This document shows positions 54,395-63,315 of a stretch of DNA of 64,000 nt, in pieces; within the stretch, counting starts at the first letter, position 1, and each line of letters opens with the position of its first letter. The notes beneath the pieces are model-generated. The model saw nothing but the letters and a program-made list of their open reading frames with translations, was not told the origin of the DNA and ran no database searches. Source of the DNA: Lachnospiraceae bacterium (lineage in GTDB: Bacteria > Bacillota > Clostridia > Lachnospirales > Lachnospiraceae); assembly GCA_022791635.1 (NCBI GenBank), contig JAAVZL010000013.1, positions 1-64,000 of the forward strand, written 5' to 3'. The position numbers and the translations under genes are program-made.

Positions 54395-56995
54395 ATGGCG
54401 GAAATGACACCCATGATGCAGCAGTACTTAAAGACAAAGGAGCAGTATAAGGACTGTATTTTATTTTACCGTCTGGGCGATTTCTATGAAATGTTTTTTG
54501 AGGACGCCCTCACGGTGTCCAAGGAGCTGGAGCTGACCCTCACCGGAAAGAGCTGTGGATTAGAGGAACGCGCACCGATGTGCGGCGTTCCTTATCACGC
54601 TGTAGAAGGGTATTTAAACCGTCTGGTATCCAAGGGCTACAAGGTAGCCATCTGTGAGCAGATGGAGGATCCCAAGATGGCCAAGGGCCTGGTAGCCCGG
54701 GATGTGGTGCGGATCGTAACCCCGGGCACCAACCTGAATACGGCGGATGAGACAAGAAACAATTACCTCATGTGCATTGTCTATTTGTCGGATCGCTACG
54801 GTATTTCCACGGCGGACATTACTACCGGGGACTACTTTGTGACCGAGGTGGATTCCGAGCGGAAGCTTTTGGACGAGATCAACAAGTTCGCGCCCTCGGA
54901 GATTGTGTGCAACGAGGCCTTTACTATGAGCGGCGCGGATCTGGATGACTTGAAGTACCGCCTGAACATTGCCCTCTATCCTCTGGAAGCCTGGTACTTT
55001 GACGATGAGCTCTGTAAGCGTACCCTCCTGGAGCATTTCCGGGTGTCAGACCTTGCAGGGCTTGGCTTGCGGGAGCTAAGCTGCGGAACCATTGCTGCGG
55101 GAACCCTTCTCAAATATCTCTATGAGACCCAGAAGAATTCCCTCTCCCACATGACCAGCCTTAAGCCCTATGCCATCGGAAAATATATGATCATCGACAG
55201 CTCCAGCCGCAGAAATCTGGAGCTGGTGGAGACCTTAAGAGAAAAGCAGAAGCGGGGCTCCCTTCTGTGGGTTCTTGACAAAACCAAAACCGCTATGGGA
55301 GCCCGGACCTTACGCACCATGGTGGAGCAGCCCCTCATAGACCGAAGCGAGATAGAAAAACGCCACGAGGCCATTGCAGAGCTGAATGCCCATGTGATTA
55401 CCAGGGAAGAGCTGCGGGAATATTTGAATCCCATCTACGATCTGGAGCGCCTCATCGGCCGCATCAGCTATCAGACGGCCAACCCCAGAGATCTCATTGC
55501 CTTTTGCTCCTCCCTGGAAATGCTGCCTCATATCAAAACCCTTTTGGAGGAATTTCAGTCCCCCCTTCTTCGGACCCTTTGGGAGGAGCTGGATGTGCTG
55601 TCGGATCTTCAGGCGATGATTGCCCGGACCATCCGGGAGGATCCGCCTGTTTCCGTCCGGGACGGCGACATTATCCGGGACGGCTGCAATGAGGAGGTAG
55701 ACCGCTATCGGAGGGCCAAGACCGAGGGCAAGAGCTGGCTGGCCAAGGTGGAGGCGGACGAGCGGGAAAAGACAGGCATCAAAAACCTGAAAATCAAATT
55801 CAACAAGGTATTTGGCTATTACCTGGAGGTGACCAATTCCTACAAGGATCTGGTGCCCGATTACTATATGCGCAAGCAGACTCTGACCAATGCGGAGCGC
55901 TACATCACGCCGGAGCTTAAGGAGCTGGAGGATACGATTCTGGGAGCAGAAGAGAAGCTCACAGCCCTGGAATACAGCCTTTTTGCAGAGCTTCGGGAAG
56001 CGATCGCATCCCAGGTTCTTCGGATTCAGAGGACGGCCAAGGCCGTGGCACAGATCGATGTGTTCGCCTCCCTTGCCTTTGTGGCGGAGCGGAACGGTTT
56101 TGTGCGCCCGAAGATGAACGACAAGGGCGTGATTGACATCAAGGGTGGCCGCCATCCGGTGGTGGAGAAAATGATCGAGAACGATATGTTTATCCCCAAC
56201 GACACCTACCTGGACAATGGCAGCAAGCGGATTTCCGTGATCACAGGTCCCAATATGGCGGGAAAATCCACCTATATGCGGCAGACAGCCCTCATTGTGC
56301 TGATGGCCCAGATTGGAAGCTTTGTGCCGGCGGACAGTGCGAAGATTGGCATTGTGGACCGGATTTTCACCCGGGTGGGCGCTTCAGACGATTTGGCCTC
56401 CGGTCAGAGTACCTTTATGGTGGAAATGACAGAGGTTGCCAATATTCTGCGAAATGCCACAGCCGGCAGCCTTTTGATTCTGGATGAGATTGGCCGGGGA
56501 ACCAGCACTTTTGACGGGCTGGCCATTGCCTGGGCGGTGATTGAGTACATCAGCAATCCCAGGATTCTGGGGGCAAAAACCCTCTTTGCCACCCATTACC
56601 ATGAGCTGACGGAGCTTGAAGGCTCCCTGGCCGGTGTGAATAATTACTGTATCGCCGTAAAGGAAAAGGGCGATGATATTGTATTTTTGCGGAAAATTGT
56701 GAAAGGCGGCGCAGACAAAAGCTACGGCATCCAGGTGGCCAAGCTGGCCGGAGTGCCGGAGCCGGTGATTGCAAGAGCCAAGGAGCTGGTGGAGGATCTG
56801 GTCCAGGCAGACATTTCCCTGAAGCCCAAAGCAGCTCCCGCGGAAATGGAGATGGAACAGATTTCCCTCTTTGACACAGTGAAGGACGATGATATTATCA
56901 CGGAGATTCGGGAACTGGATCTGAGCAATATGACGCCCCTGGATGCCCTGAATACCATGTACCGGCTGCAGAATAAGATTAAGAATCGGTGGTAG
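54395..56995 (+). CDS. mutS: DNA mismatch repair protein MutS
   Basis: Mismatch-recognition ATPase of 866 residues. The N-terminal mismatch-binding motif is FYEMFFEDA (Phe-x-Glu, about 31-36), followed by connector and lever domains; the C-terminal ATPase has Walker A GPNMAGKSTYMRQ (about 617), LILDEIGRGTSTFDG and ATHYHELTELE. Domain order and length are standard. mutL follows after 122 bp, giving the common mutSL pair. Confidence 0.98.
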   Translation: MAEMTPMMQQYLKTKEQYKDCILFYRLGDFYEMFFEDALTVSKELELTLTGKSCGLEERAPMCGVPYHAVEGYLNRLVSKGYKVAICEQMEDPKMAKGLVARDVVRIVTPGTNLNTADETRNNYLMCIVYLSDRYGISTADITTGDYFVTEVDSERKLLDEINKFAPSEIVCNEAFTMSGADLDDLKYRLNIALYPLEAWYFDDELCKRTLLEHFRVSDLAGLGLRELSCGTIAAGTLLKYLYETQKNSLSHMTSLKPYAIGKYMIIDSSSRRNLELVETLREKQKRGSLLWVLDKTKTAMGARTLRTMVEQPLIDRSEIEKRHEAIAELNAHVITREELREYLNPIYDLERLIGRISYQTANPRDLIAFCSSLEMLPHIKTLLEEFQSPLLRTLWEELDVLSDLQAMIARTIREDPPVSVRDGDIIRDGCNEEVDRYRRAKTEGKSWLAKVEADEREKTGIKNLKIKFNKVFGYYLEVTNSYKDLVPDYYMRKQTLTNAERYITPELKELEDTILGAEEKLTALEYSLFAELREAIASQVLRIQRTAKAVAQIDVFASLAFVAERNGFVRPKMNDKGVIDIKGGRHPVVEKMIENDMFIPNDTYLDNGSKRISVITGPNMAGKSTYMRQTALIVLMAQIGSFVPADSAKIGIVDRIFTRVGASDDLASGQSTFMVEMTEVANILRNATAGSLLILDEIGRGTSTFDGLAIAWAVIEYISNPRILGAKTLFATHYHELTELEGSLAGVNNYCIAVKEKGDDIVFLRKIVKGGADKSYGIQVAKLAGVPEPVIARAKELVEDLVQADISLKPKAAPAEMEMEQISLFDTVKDDDIITEIRELDLSNMTPLDALNTMYRLQNKIKNRW

Positions 56996-57016
56996 GGACG
57001 CAGCATATAACCAGAG

Positions 57017-57056
57017 AGGGCAGAGGAGTATTTGAAAAAGCTGCCCTTCTTTGTTT
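57017..57056 (+). terminator. Weak terminator between mutS and mutL
   Basis: AGGGCAG (57017-57023) and CTGCCCT (57041-57047) form a 7-bp stem with a 17-base loop, followed by a T-rich tail. It may lower readthrough into mutL. Confidence 0.5.
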
Positions 57057-57117
57057 ATGGTAAAGTATCAATAGAAAATCTTCAAAAGATGAATATGCCG
57101 GGGAGCAGAAAAGAGAT

Positions 57118-59040
57118 ATGGGAAAAATAGCAGTGCTGGATCAGCATACCATTGATAAAATAGCGGCGGGAGAGGTGATTGAGCGGCCCTCCTCTGTCGT
57201 AAAGGAGCTTGTGGAAAATGCCATTGACGCGGGAGCCACTGCCGTGACCGTGGAAATCCGTGACGGAGGAATTTCCTTTCTTAGGGTGACGGACAACGGA
57301 AGCGGCATCGAAAAGGCGGAGGTTCCTACGGCCTTTCTGCGTCATGCTACCAGTAAAATACAAAAGGTAGAGGATTTGTTCTCCGTATCCTCTCTTGGGT
57401 TTCGCGGCGAGGCCCTCTCGAGTATAGCGGCCATTGCCATGGTGGAGCTGATTACCAAGACCCGGGAGGCGCAGGCGGGCGTTCGCTACTGTATGGAGGG
57501 CGGTGTGGAGAAGAAGCTGGAGGAGACGGCTGCGCCGGAGGGAACAACCTTTCTGGTGCGCAGCCTTTTTTACAATACTCCGGCAAGAAGGAAATTTCTC
57601 AAAACGCCGGTTACCGAGGCAGGCTATATCAGCGATCTCATGGAGCGGATGGCCCTGTCTCACCCGGAGATTTCCTTTCAGTTTATCAACAACGGACAGA
57701 CAAAGCTTCACACCTCCGGAAATCACAACCTCAAGGATGTGATCTACCATATTTATGGAAGGGACACAGCGGCAAATGTGGTGGAGATCGACGAAGCAGA
57801 AGGGCCGGTGCGGATCACGGGCTATATCGGAAAACCGGTGATTTCCCGGGGAAACCGGGGGTATGAGACGTATTTTATCAATGGGAGATACATTAAGAGC
57901 TCTCTCATTGCCAAGGGCATCGAGGATGCCTACCGGACCTTTATGATGCAGCACAAATATCCCTTTACGGTGCTTCACATCGTCATGGACGGGGAGCTTC
58001 TGGATGTAAATGTGCATCCTGCGAAGATGGAGCTGCGCTTTTCCAACCAGGAGGAGCTGTACCGGCTGATTCAGAAGACCATCCGGGAGGGATTGACCAG
58101 GCAGGAGCTTATCCCGGAGGTGAAGCTTGCAGACAAAGGCGAGGAAAAGAAGGAAGAGACTCTTAAAGAACAATTTCCGAAAGCATCAGGCGAGGCTGTA
58201 AAGCAGTCGGAAAAGCAATCTGTAAGCCGGCCCAAAAGCCCCCAGGAACGCAACCTGGAATATTTCCTCACGCAAATGCGTGAGCGCGTGACAAAGGAAT
58301 TCCGGGAGAAAGAGGAACCGAAAACCACAGGCGCAGAAGTGATCAGAGAGCGAGAAAGCTATGAGTCTGAGAGAAAGCCGGAAAGAAAGGCCGTCAATGA
58401 GGTTCAGACCCCGGAGCCAAAGCAGATGGAGCTTTTCGACCACAGGCTTTTAAACCCCGAAACCAAGTCGGAAATCCGGATCATCGGCCAGCTCTTTGAG
58501 ACCTACTGGCTGGTGCAGTTTGAGGATAAATTCTATATGATCGATCAGCATGCGGCTCACGAGAAGGTCCTCTATGAGCGCACTCTCAAAAGCCTTCAGA
58601 ACAAGGAGATCACCTCCCAGATGGTGAGCCCTCCGCTGATTCTGACCCTGACCATGCAGGAGGCCAGCCGGCTAAAGGAGTATCTGCACTATTTTTCGGA
58701 AATGGGCTTTGAGATCGAACCCTTCGGAGGCAAGGAGTATGCGGTCAGTGCCGTGCCGGGAGATCTTTTCGGAATTGCGGAGAAAGAGCTGTTCTTAGAG
58801 ATCCTGGACGGCCTGGAGAGTGCAGGCGGCAAGGATTCCACGCTGATTCTGGAACGGATTGCCTCCATGTCCTGCAAGGCGGCCGTAAAGGGCAGCCAGC
58901 GCTTAAGCATGGCGGAGGCAAAGGCACTGATTGAGGAGCTTTTGCATCTTGAGAATCCCTACAACTGTCCTCACGGGCGGCCCACCATCGTTTCCATGAC
59001 AAAGCAGGAGATTGAGAAAAGGTTTAAAAGGATTGTGTAA
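57118..59040 (+). CDS. mutL: DNA mismatch repair protein MutL
   Basis: GHKL ATPase of 640 residues that couples MutS to strand excision. ATP-binding motifs are ELVENAIDAGA (motif I), DNGSGI (II) and HATSKI with GFRGEALSSIAA (III). The middle is a charged linker (about 340-440). The C-terminal dimerisation domain contains the endonuclease motif DQHAAHEKVLYER (about 480) and SCKAAVKGSQRLS, so this is a nicking MutL as in most bacteria without MutH. Confidence 0.98.
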   Translation: MGKIAVLDQHTIDKIAAGEVIERPSSVVKELVENAIDAGATAVTVEIRDGGISFLRVTDNGSGIEKAEVPTAFLRHATSKIQKVEDLFSVSSLGFRGEALSSIAAIAMVELITKTREAQAGVRYCMEGGVEKKLEETAAPEGTTFLVRSLFYNTPARRKFLKTPVTEAGYISDLMERMALSHPEISFQFINNGQTKLHTSGNHNLKDVIYHIYGRDTAANVVEIDEAEGPVRITGYIGKPVISRGNRGYETYFINGRYIKSSLIAKGIEDAYRTFMMQHKYPFTVLHIVMDGELLDVNVHPAKMELRFSNQEELYRLIQKTIREGLTRQELIPEVKLADKGEEKKEETLKEQFPKASGEAVKQSEKQSVSRPKSPQERNLEYFLTQMRERVTKEFREKEEPKTTGAEVIRERESYESERKPERKAVNEVQTPEPKQMELFDHRLLNPETKSEIRIIGQLFETYWLVQFEDKFYMIDQHAAHEKVLYERTLKSLQNKEITSQMVSPPLILTLTMQEASRLKEYLHYFSEMGFEIEPFGGKEYAVSAVPGDLFGIAEKELFLEILDGLESAGGKDSTLILERIASMSCKAAVKGSQRLSMAEAKALIEELLHLENPYNCPHGRPTIVSMTKQEIEKRFKRIV

Positions 59041-59235
59041 ATGAAAAAGACAAAGACAAAAGCTGCGAACTGTGAGTGCTGCGGCAACTATGTATATGAC
59101 GACGATTACGGCTACTATGTGTGCGAGATGGATCTGGACGAGGATGAAATGCGCCTGTTTATGCAGGGCGAGTTCAAAAGCTGTCCCTATTTTCAGTATG
59201 GGGATGAGTACCGGATTGTGCGGCATCAGATGTAA
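59041..59235 (+). CDS. Small DUF6472-like cysteine protein
   Basis: Acidic protein of 64 residues that begins at the base after the mutL stop. It contains CECCGNYVYDDDYGYYVCEM and ends CPYFQYGDEYRIVRHQM, with four or more Cys residues that could bind a metal. The gene is found next to mutL in many clostridia, which suggests a link to DNA repair or simply conserved placement; function is unknown. Confidence 0.8.
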   Translation: MKKTKTKAANCECCGNYVYDDDYGYYVCEMDLDEDEMRLFMQGEFKSCPYFQYGDEYRIVRHQM

Positions 59236-59267
59236 ACGCTCTCAGGAATCTTTACTAGGAGAAACCC

Positions 59268-59993
59268 ATGTATCATATAGGCATATGCGATGATGATAAG
59301 CTTTTCTGCGCGCAATTGGAGGAGCTTGTCTGTTCTCTGGGGACAGAGCTTGGCCGGAAAATAGAAACGGAAGCCTGGTATACCGGAGAATCTGTCATGG
59401 AGGATTTGGAAAAAATCCCCCCGTTAGATCTGCTGTTTCTGGACATTGAGCTCTATGAGAACAGCGGTATTGACGTGGGAAAATACATCCGCAGGGAGGA
59501 TGACTACCGAATGCACATTGTCTATGTTTCCTCCAGGCAGGAATATGCTATGGAGCTGTTCCGCCTGCAGCCCCTGGATTTTCTGATTAAGCCCATTTCC
59601 AGGGAGCAGGTAAAGGAGGTTCTTATGCGGAGCCTTAAGCAGAGGGCAGGGGGAAAGGCTCTGTTCGAATACCAAAAGGGCGGAGGCTTTTATCAGGTTC
59701 CCTGTGAGGAAATTCTGTATTTTATGAGTAATGACAAAAAAATTATTATGGCGGCAAAAGACGGTATGCAGGAGTTTTACGGGAAATTAAGGGAAGTGGC
59801 GGGCAAGCTTCCTCCAGGCTTTCTTGCGATCCACCAATCCTATCTTATCAATATGGATTATGTGGCGGAGTATACGTATGAGTCGGTGAAAATGCAGGAC
59901 GGCAGTCTTTTGAGCATCAGCAAGCCCTATCGAAAGGCTGTGCGGAGCAGAATCAAGGAGTGGGCGAAAGAGAGAATGCATGTGGGAATATAG
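59268..59993 (+). CDS. LytTR-family response regulator
   Basis: Response regulator of 241 residues: receiver domain (1-120) with phospho-acceptor Asp in LLFLDIELYENSG (about 57) and the conserved Lys in DFLIKPISREQV, then a LytTR DNA-binding domain (about 138-235, YQVPCEEILYFMSNDKKI and FLAIHQSYLINMDYV). Regulators of this class control quorum-sensing, bacteriocin and cell-surface genes. The histidine kinase gene overlaps it by 14 bp. Confidence 0.93.
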   Translation: MYHIGICDDDKLFCAQLEELVCSLGTELGRKIETEAWYTGESVMEDLEKIPPLDLLFLDIELYENSGIDVGKYIRREDDYRMHIVYVSSRQEYAMELFRLQPLDFLIKPISREQVKEVLMRSLKQRAGGKALFEYQKGGGFYQVPCEEILYFMSNDKKIIMAAKDGMQEFYGKLREVAGKLPPGFLAIHQSYLINMDYVAEYTYESVKMQDGSLLSISKPYRKAVRSRIKEWAKERMHVGI

Positions 59994-61089
59994 TTGGTAT
60001 GTGCAGAGAGGGGGCATCATTCTCATTGCTGCCATCCTCAATTTATTGCTTTTGAAAAATCTTATGAAATCCTTTGCCGGAAATCGAATCTGGGCAGGCT
60101 TTGCTCTTGGAAGTGTGGAAGCGGCCTGCTATCTGCTTCCTTATTTTGCGGCGGGAAGAATCTTTTATATACAGGAAATGGCGGCGGGCGTGCTGCTGTT
60201 TCTTCTTTGTTTTGTTCTGATTCAAAGGGGAAAGGGGACTGAAAATGAGGAAAGGGCGCCGGAGAAAGGGCAGATGGCGCTGCTGTTCGTGATACCCGTG
60301 ACAGGTATGCTTGCGTTGTTTTGTCTGTTTTTTGGGGAGCTGAAGCCATATCTTTTTTCTGTACTGTGCTGTGGCTGTATCCTGGCGGTGAATCTAAGTG
60401 TGTTTTATCTTTATCATATTTTGGTGCAGAATGATGCACATATCCGGCAGAGGGATATTTACAGGCAGCAGACGGATCATTACCGGAATCAGCTTGAGGT
60501 GATAGAGGAATCCCAGAAGCGGATTCGGGCATTGCGTCATGATATGAAAAATCATTTGCTTCATTTGCGTGCATTATTGCAGCATGGGGATTGTGAGGCG
60601 GCGCTTCATTATCTAAAGGAGATGGAGGGAGAGATTGAAAACCCGGGGGAGCATGTAAGCTGCGGAAATCAGGAGATTGACAGTCTTTTGAATTATAAGA
60701 TTCAAAAGGCGAAGCAGGTTCTGACCAAGGTGGAGTGCGGCGTTTATGTTCCTGTGGAGCTGATGCCCAAGTCCTTTGATATTAATGTGATTTTGGGAAA
60801 TCTTTTGGATAATGGGATGGAAGCGGCCCAGAGGAGCGAGAAGAAGTGGATGAAAGTGGTGATACGTGCGGATAAGGGGCTGCTTTTGATTCATATCGCA
60901 AATAGCTGCGGGGAGGTTCCCAGGCGGAAAGGGCGGTATGGATTTTTCTCTACAAAGGAGGATGTGGGGCATGGGATTGGGCTGGAGAATGTGAGACGGA
61001 TGGTGGAACGGCAGAATGGGAGTATGGAGTTTGGGGGTGGGGAGGGGGAATTTTTTGTGGATGTGTTGTTGTATGTGAGTGAGGTGTGA
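59980..61089 (+). CDS. GHKL-family sensor histidine kinase (AgrC-like)
   Basis: Membrane histidine kinase of 369 residues. Six hydrophobic segments fill about residues 5-150, then a dimerisation/phospho-acceptor region RIRALRHDMKNHLLHLRALL with the expected His, then a GHKL ATPase with NVILGNLLDNGMEA (N box), HGIGLENVRRMVE (G box). The layout fits peptide- or lipid-sensing AgrC relatives. It pairs with the LytTR regulator and may control the lipoprotein/membrane genes to the right. Confidence 0.92.
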   Translation: MWEYSWYVQRGGIILIAAILNLLLLKNLMKSFAGNRIWAGFALGSVEAACYLLPYFAAGRIFYIQEMAAGVLLFLLCFVLIQRGKGTENEERAPEKGQMALLFVIPVTGMLALFCLFFGELKPYLFSVLCCGCILAVNLSVFYLYHILVQNDAHIRQRDIYRQQTDHYRNQLEVIEESQKRIRALRHDMKNHLLHLRALLQHGDCEAALHYLKEMEGEIENPGEHVSCGNQEIDSLLNYKIQKAKQVLTKVECGVYVPVELMPKSFDINVILGNLLDNGMEAAQRSEKKWMKVVIRADKGLLLIHIANSCGEVPRRKGRYGFFSTKEDVGHGIGLENVRRMVERQNGSMEFGGGEGEFFVDVLLYVSEV

Positions 61090-61091
61090 GG

Positions 61092-61168
61092 GTTCAGACA
61101 GGCCGCAGCCCAGTGGCAGACAGGCTTTTCCATATCCTGTCTGCCACTGGGCTGCGGCCTGTCTGAAC
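61092..61168. repeat. Perfect 33-bp inverted repeat
   Basis: Arms 61092-61124 and 61136-61168 are exact reverse complements, GTTCAGACAGG at the outer end and GGCAGACAGG at the inner end, around an 11-base loop CTTTTCCATAT. The loop carries the CTTTTCCATAT end motif of the repeat family at 23531 and 28630. No T-tract follows the stem on either strand. The surrounding 61169-61380 contains only a CAGTAACTTT/AAGTGAC-type stretch and the ribosome binding site of the next gene. Confidence 0.9.
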
Positions 61169-61380
61169 ATGTAGGTTGTGGGGGTGTTGCAAAATAATAA
61201 GATATTGGCTATGGGAGGTTTTCGGCAAAAATGTGGGCGGATTTCGCTGTCTTTGCATTTTTGGTAAGAAGATATGCTATTGTTTGGGGGATGGGACGGA
61301 TAGTAAGAGGAAAGCTGCTGCGAAGTGACTTTACTCTTTCGTACTGTTGCGCAGTAACTTTAATTAAGGGGTGGAGGATT

Positions 61381-62553
61381 ATGAGGAAAAGAGTGATGAT
61401 AGCGATTTTTCTTTGTGCGGCTCTTCTTGCCGGGTGTCAGGCGGCGCCGGAGGCGTCTAAGGATGGTGAGATTTTTCGGGCAAAGGGGGAATCTGAGGAT
61501 CGGGTGGAGGAAATTTTGAGGGAAGATGAGGGGGGAAGTGCCGGAGAAAATGCCGAGGACAGTGGGAATGTGGCTCTGGTTTTGGGACAGGGTGAGAATT
61601 GTATGAGATTGGAGGCGGAGATTCCCCGGGTGCCGGAGACTTTAGGCGCTCTTGTGATGGGGCCGGACGGAAGTTTGGATGGGGAGGCGCTGAAGCGGTT
61701 TCTGGAACCGGAGGGAGAGACGGAGGATATTGCGCAGAGGCTCTTGGAGGAACAGGAAGAGGAGGAGCAGCGGCAGCGTGAACGGGATCAGAGGCTTGGG
61801 GAGGGTGACAGTATGCTTGAGATGGCGGATATAGGGGATGGCAGTTATCTGGCTCTGACGGATCAGAATCGCAGGGCGATTCTTAAGGGGAGGACGGGAG
61901 TGTTCTATGAGGATGCGGCTCTCAAGGAGAAGTGCCGTCAGGCGGCGAAGAAGAATGAGCAGGAATTGGATGTGGATGCTCCCGGGACGGGGTTTTCTTC
62001 TTTTTCTTTGCAGGATGCGGAAGGCTTGCTTAAGGAGAAGCTTTCTCTTTTGGGGATTGAGGATATTTATTTGTATGAGGCGGATGCCCATGAGGGGGGA
62101 GGATATTATTTTTATGAGGTTCGTTTTGTGCCCTCCGTAGAAGGGATTCCGGTGGCTTATTCCTTTGGGCAGATGGTGGTTACGGAGGTCTATCCGGATG
62201 GGAATGCATGGATTTGTCCGGAGGGTGTTGCCGACCTTTCTTTGGAGAATTTTTGTATGGAAAAGACGTCGGAGGGGGAGAAGTCTCCGGTTTTAGGCTG
62301 GAATAAGCTGAAAAAGCTTTTGGAAACCTATCTGGAGGACGGAAGTCTTGTGTGCCGGGAGGATGTTTCCTTTTCTACGGTGGAGCTGGTTTATTATCCC
62401 AGGAAGAGAGGGGAGGGGCTTGAGCTTACGCCTATGTGGAATCTTCATGTGGATATGGGAGAATATGTGGACTATGCAGGGGAGCATGGAATGGATACAG
62501 CATGGAATATTTATCTGAACGCAGTAACCGGTGAATTGGAAGAGGTGCAGTAG
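61381..62553 (+). CDS. DUF6034-like lipoprotein
   Basis: Exported lipoprotein of 390 residues. MRKRVMIAIFLCAALLAGCQ is a lipoprotein signal with lipobox LLAGC (Cys19). The mature part is acidic with a Glu/Arg-rich stretch near residue 120, then an alpha/beta region (about 200-390) ending YLNAVTGELEEVQ. This resembles DUF6034 proteins found beside membrane transport genes in clostridia. ATG 61381 has GGAGG just upstream; a frame open to 61231 lacks one. Function unknown. Confidence 0.75.
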   Translation: MRKRVMIAIFLCAALLAGCQAAPEASKDGEIFRAKGESEDRVEEILREDEGGSAGENAEDSGNVALVLGQGENCMRLEAEIPRVPETLGALVMGPDGSLDGEALKRFLEPEGETEDIAQRLLEEQEEEEQRQRERDQRLGEGDSMLEMADIGDGSYLALTDQNRRAILKGRTGVFYEDAALKEKCRQAAKKNEQELDVDAPGTGFSSFSLQDAEGLLKEKLSLLGIEDIYLYEADAHEGGGYYFYEVRFVPSVEGIPVAYSFGQMVVTEVYPDGNAWICPEGVADLSLENFCMEKTSEGEKSPVLGWNKLKKLLETYLEDGSLVCREDVSFSTVELVYYPRKRGEGLELTPMWNLHVDMGEYVDYAGEHGMDTAWNIYLNAVTGELEEVQ

Positions 62554-62554
62554 G

Positions 62555-63313
62555 TTGAAAGGCTTTTTTTATCAGGATTTAAAGCGAAGCGTGATGAATA
62601 GGGGCTTTTGGGCAGGGGTGCTGTTTGTATCGGTGGTTCTTTTGTGGGCGGCTCTTATGGATTCGCCTATGGATGGCAGCAGAAGCTATCTTTATAGTCT
62701 GGCGAATATTTTTCACGCTTCCGGATTTTCGCCCTTTGCGGCGGTTTTTCCTCCGCTGGCATATGCTACGGTTTTCTGTGAGGAATATGGGAACGGCTAT
62801 CTGAGACTGATGCTGCACAGAAGCGGATTGGGGAGAATGATCCGGGTAAGGGTTGTGACCACGGCATGTTCCGGCGGACTGATGATTGCCCTGCCTGCGG
62901 CCCTGGCCTGTCTGGCTGCGTATATAGGGGGAATTCACGGGGTACCGGCGGGAGCGGATGAGGGGCTTTTGGAGGGGACGAAAATTATTGCCGCCGTTGT
63001 AACATACGGCGACTGGTATATTCTTGCCGGGAAGGTGATGCTTGCGTTTCTGTTCGGGGCCTTGTGGGCTCTGGTGGGACTGGCTTTCGCAGTCTGGATT
63101 CCCAACCGCTATGTGGGGCTTTTGGCTCCTTTTATCCTGTATGATACCTTGTGGCTGTTTGTGGGAAATGTGTCCTTTAATCCGGTTTTTCTGCTGACCG
63201 GGGATAATGTGGGGAACGGAGATTATCCTCTGGCGGCTTTGATTGATATGTTCTATATTGGGATCACCATTCCTGTGATATATGCCGGGATTCGAAAGGC
63301 AGGGAGAAGCTAA
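62555..63313 (+). CDS. ABC-2-like membrane protein 1
   Basis: Membrane protein of about 252 residues with six hydrophobic segments, built like permease subunits of ABC-2 exporters (FFYQDLKRSVMNRGFWAGVL at the start). TTG 62555 is favoured because AGAGGTG is seven bases upstream; it begins two bases after the lipoprotein stop. It forms a unit with the following membrane protein, and the ATPase may lie beyond the window edge. Confidence 0.7.
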   Translation: MKGFFYQDLKRSVMNRGFWAGVLFVSVVLLWAALMDSPMDGSRSYLYSLANIFHASGFSPFAAVFPPLAYATVFCEEYGNGYLRLMLHRSGLGRMIRVRVVTTACSGGLMIALPAALACLAAYIGGIHGVPAGADEGLLEGTKIIAAVVTYGDWYILAGKVMLAFLFGALWALVGLAFAVWIPNRYVGLLAPFILYDTLWLFVGNVSFNPVFLLTGDNVGNGDYPLAALIDMFYIGITIPVIYAGIRKAGRS

Positions 63314-63315
63314 AG

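Noticed and set aside
57082..58173. A 363-codon minus-strand frame.
   Set aside because: Antisense to mutL, which is unambiguous.
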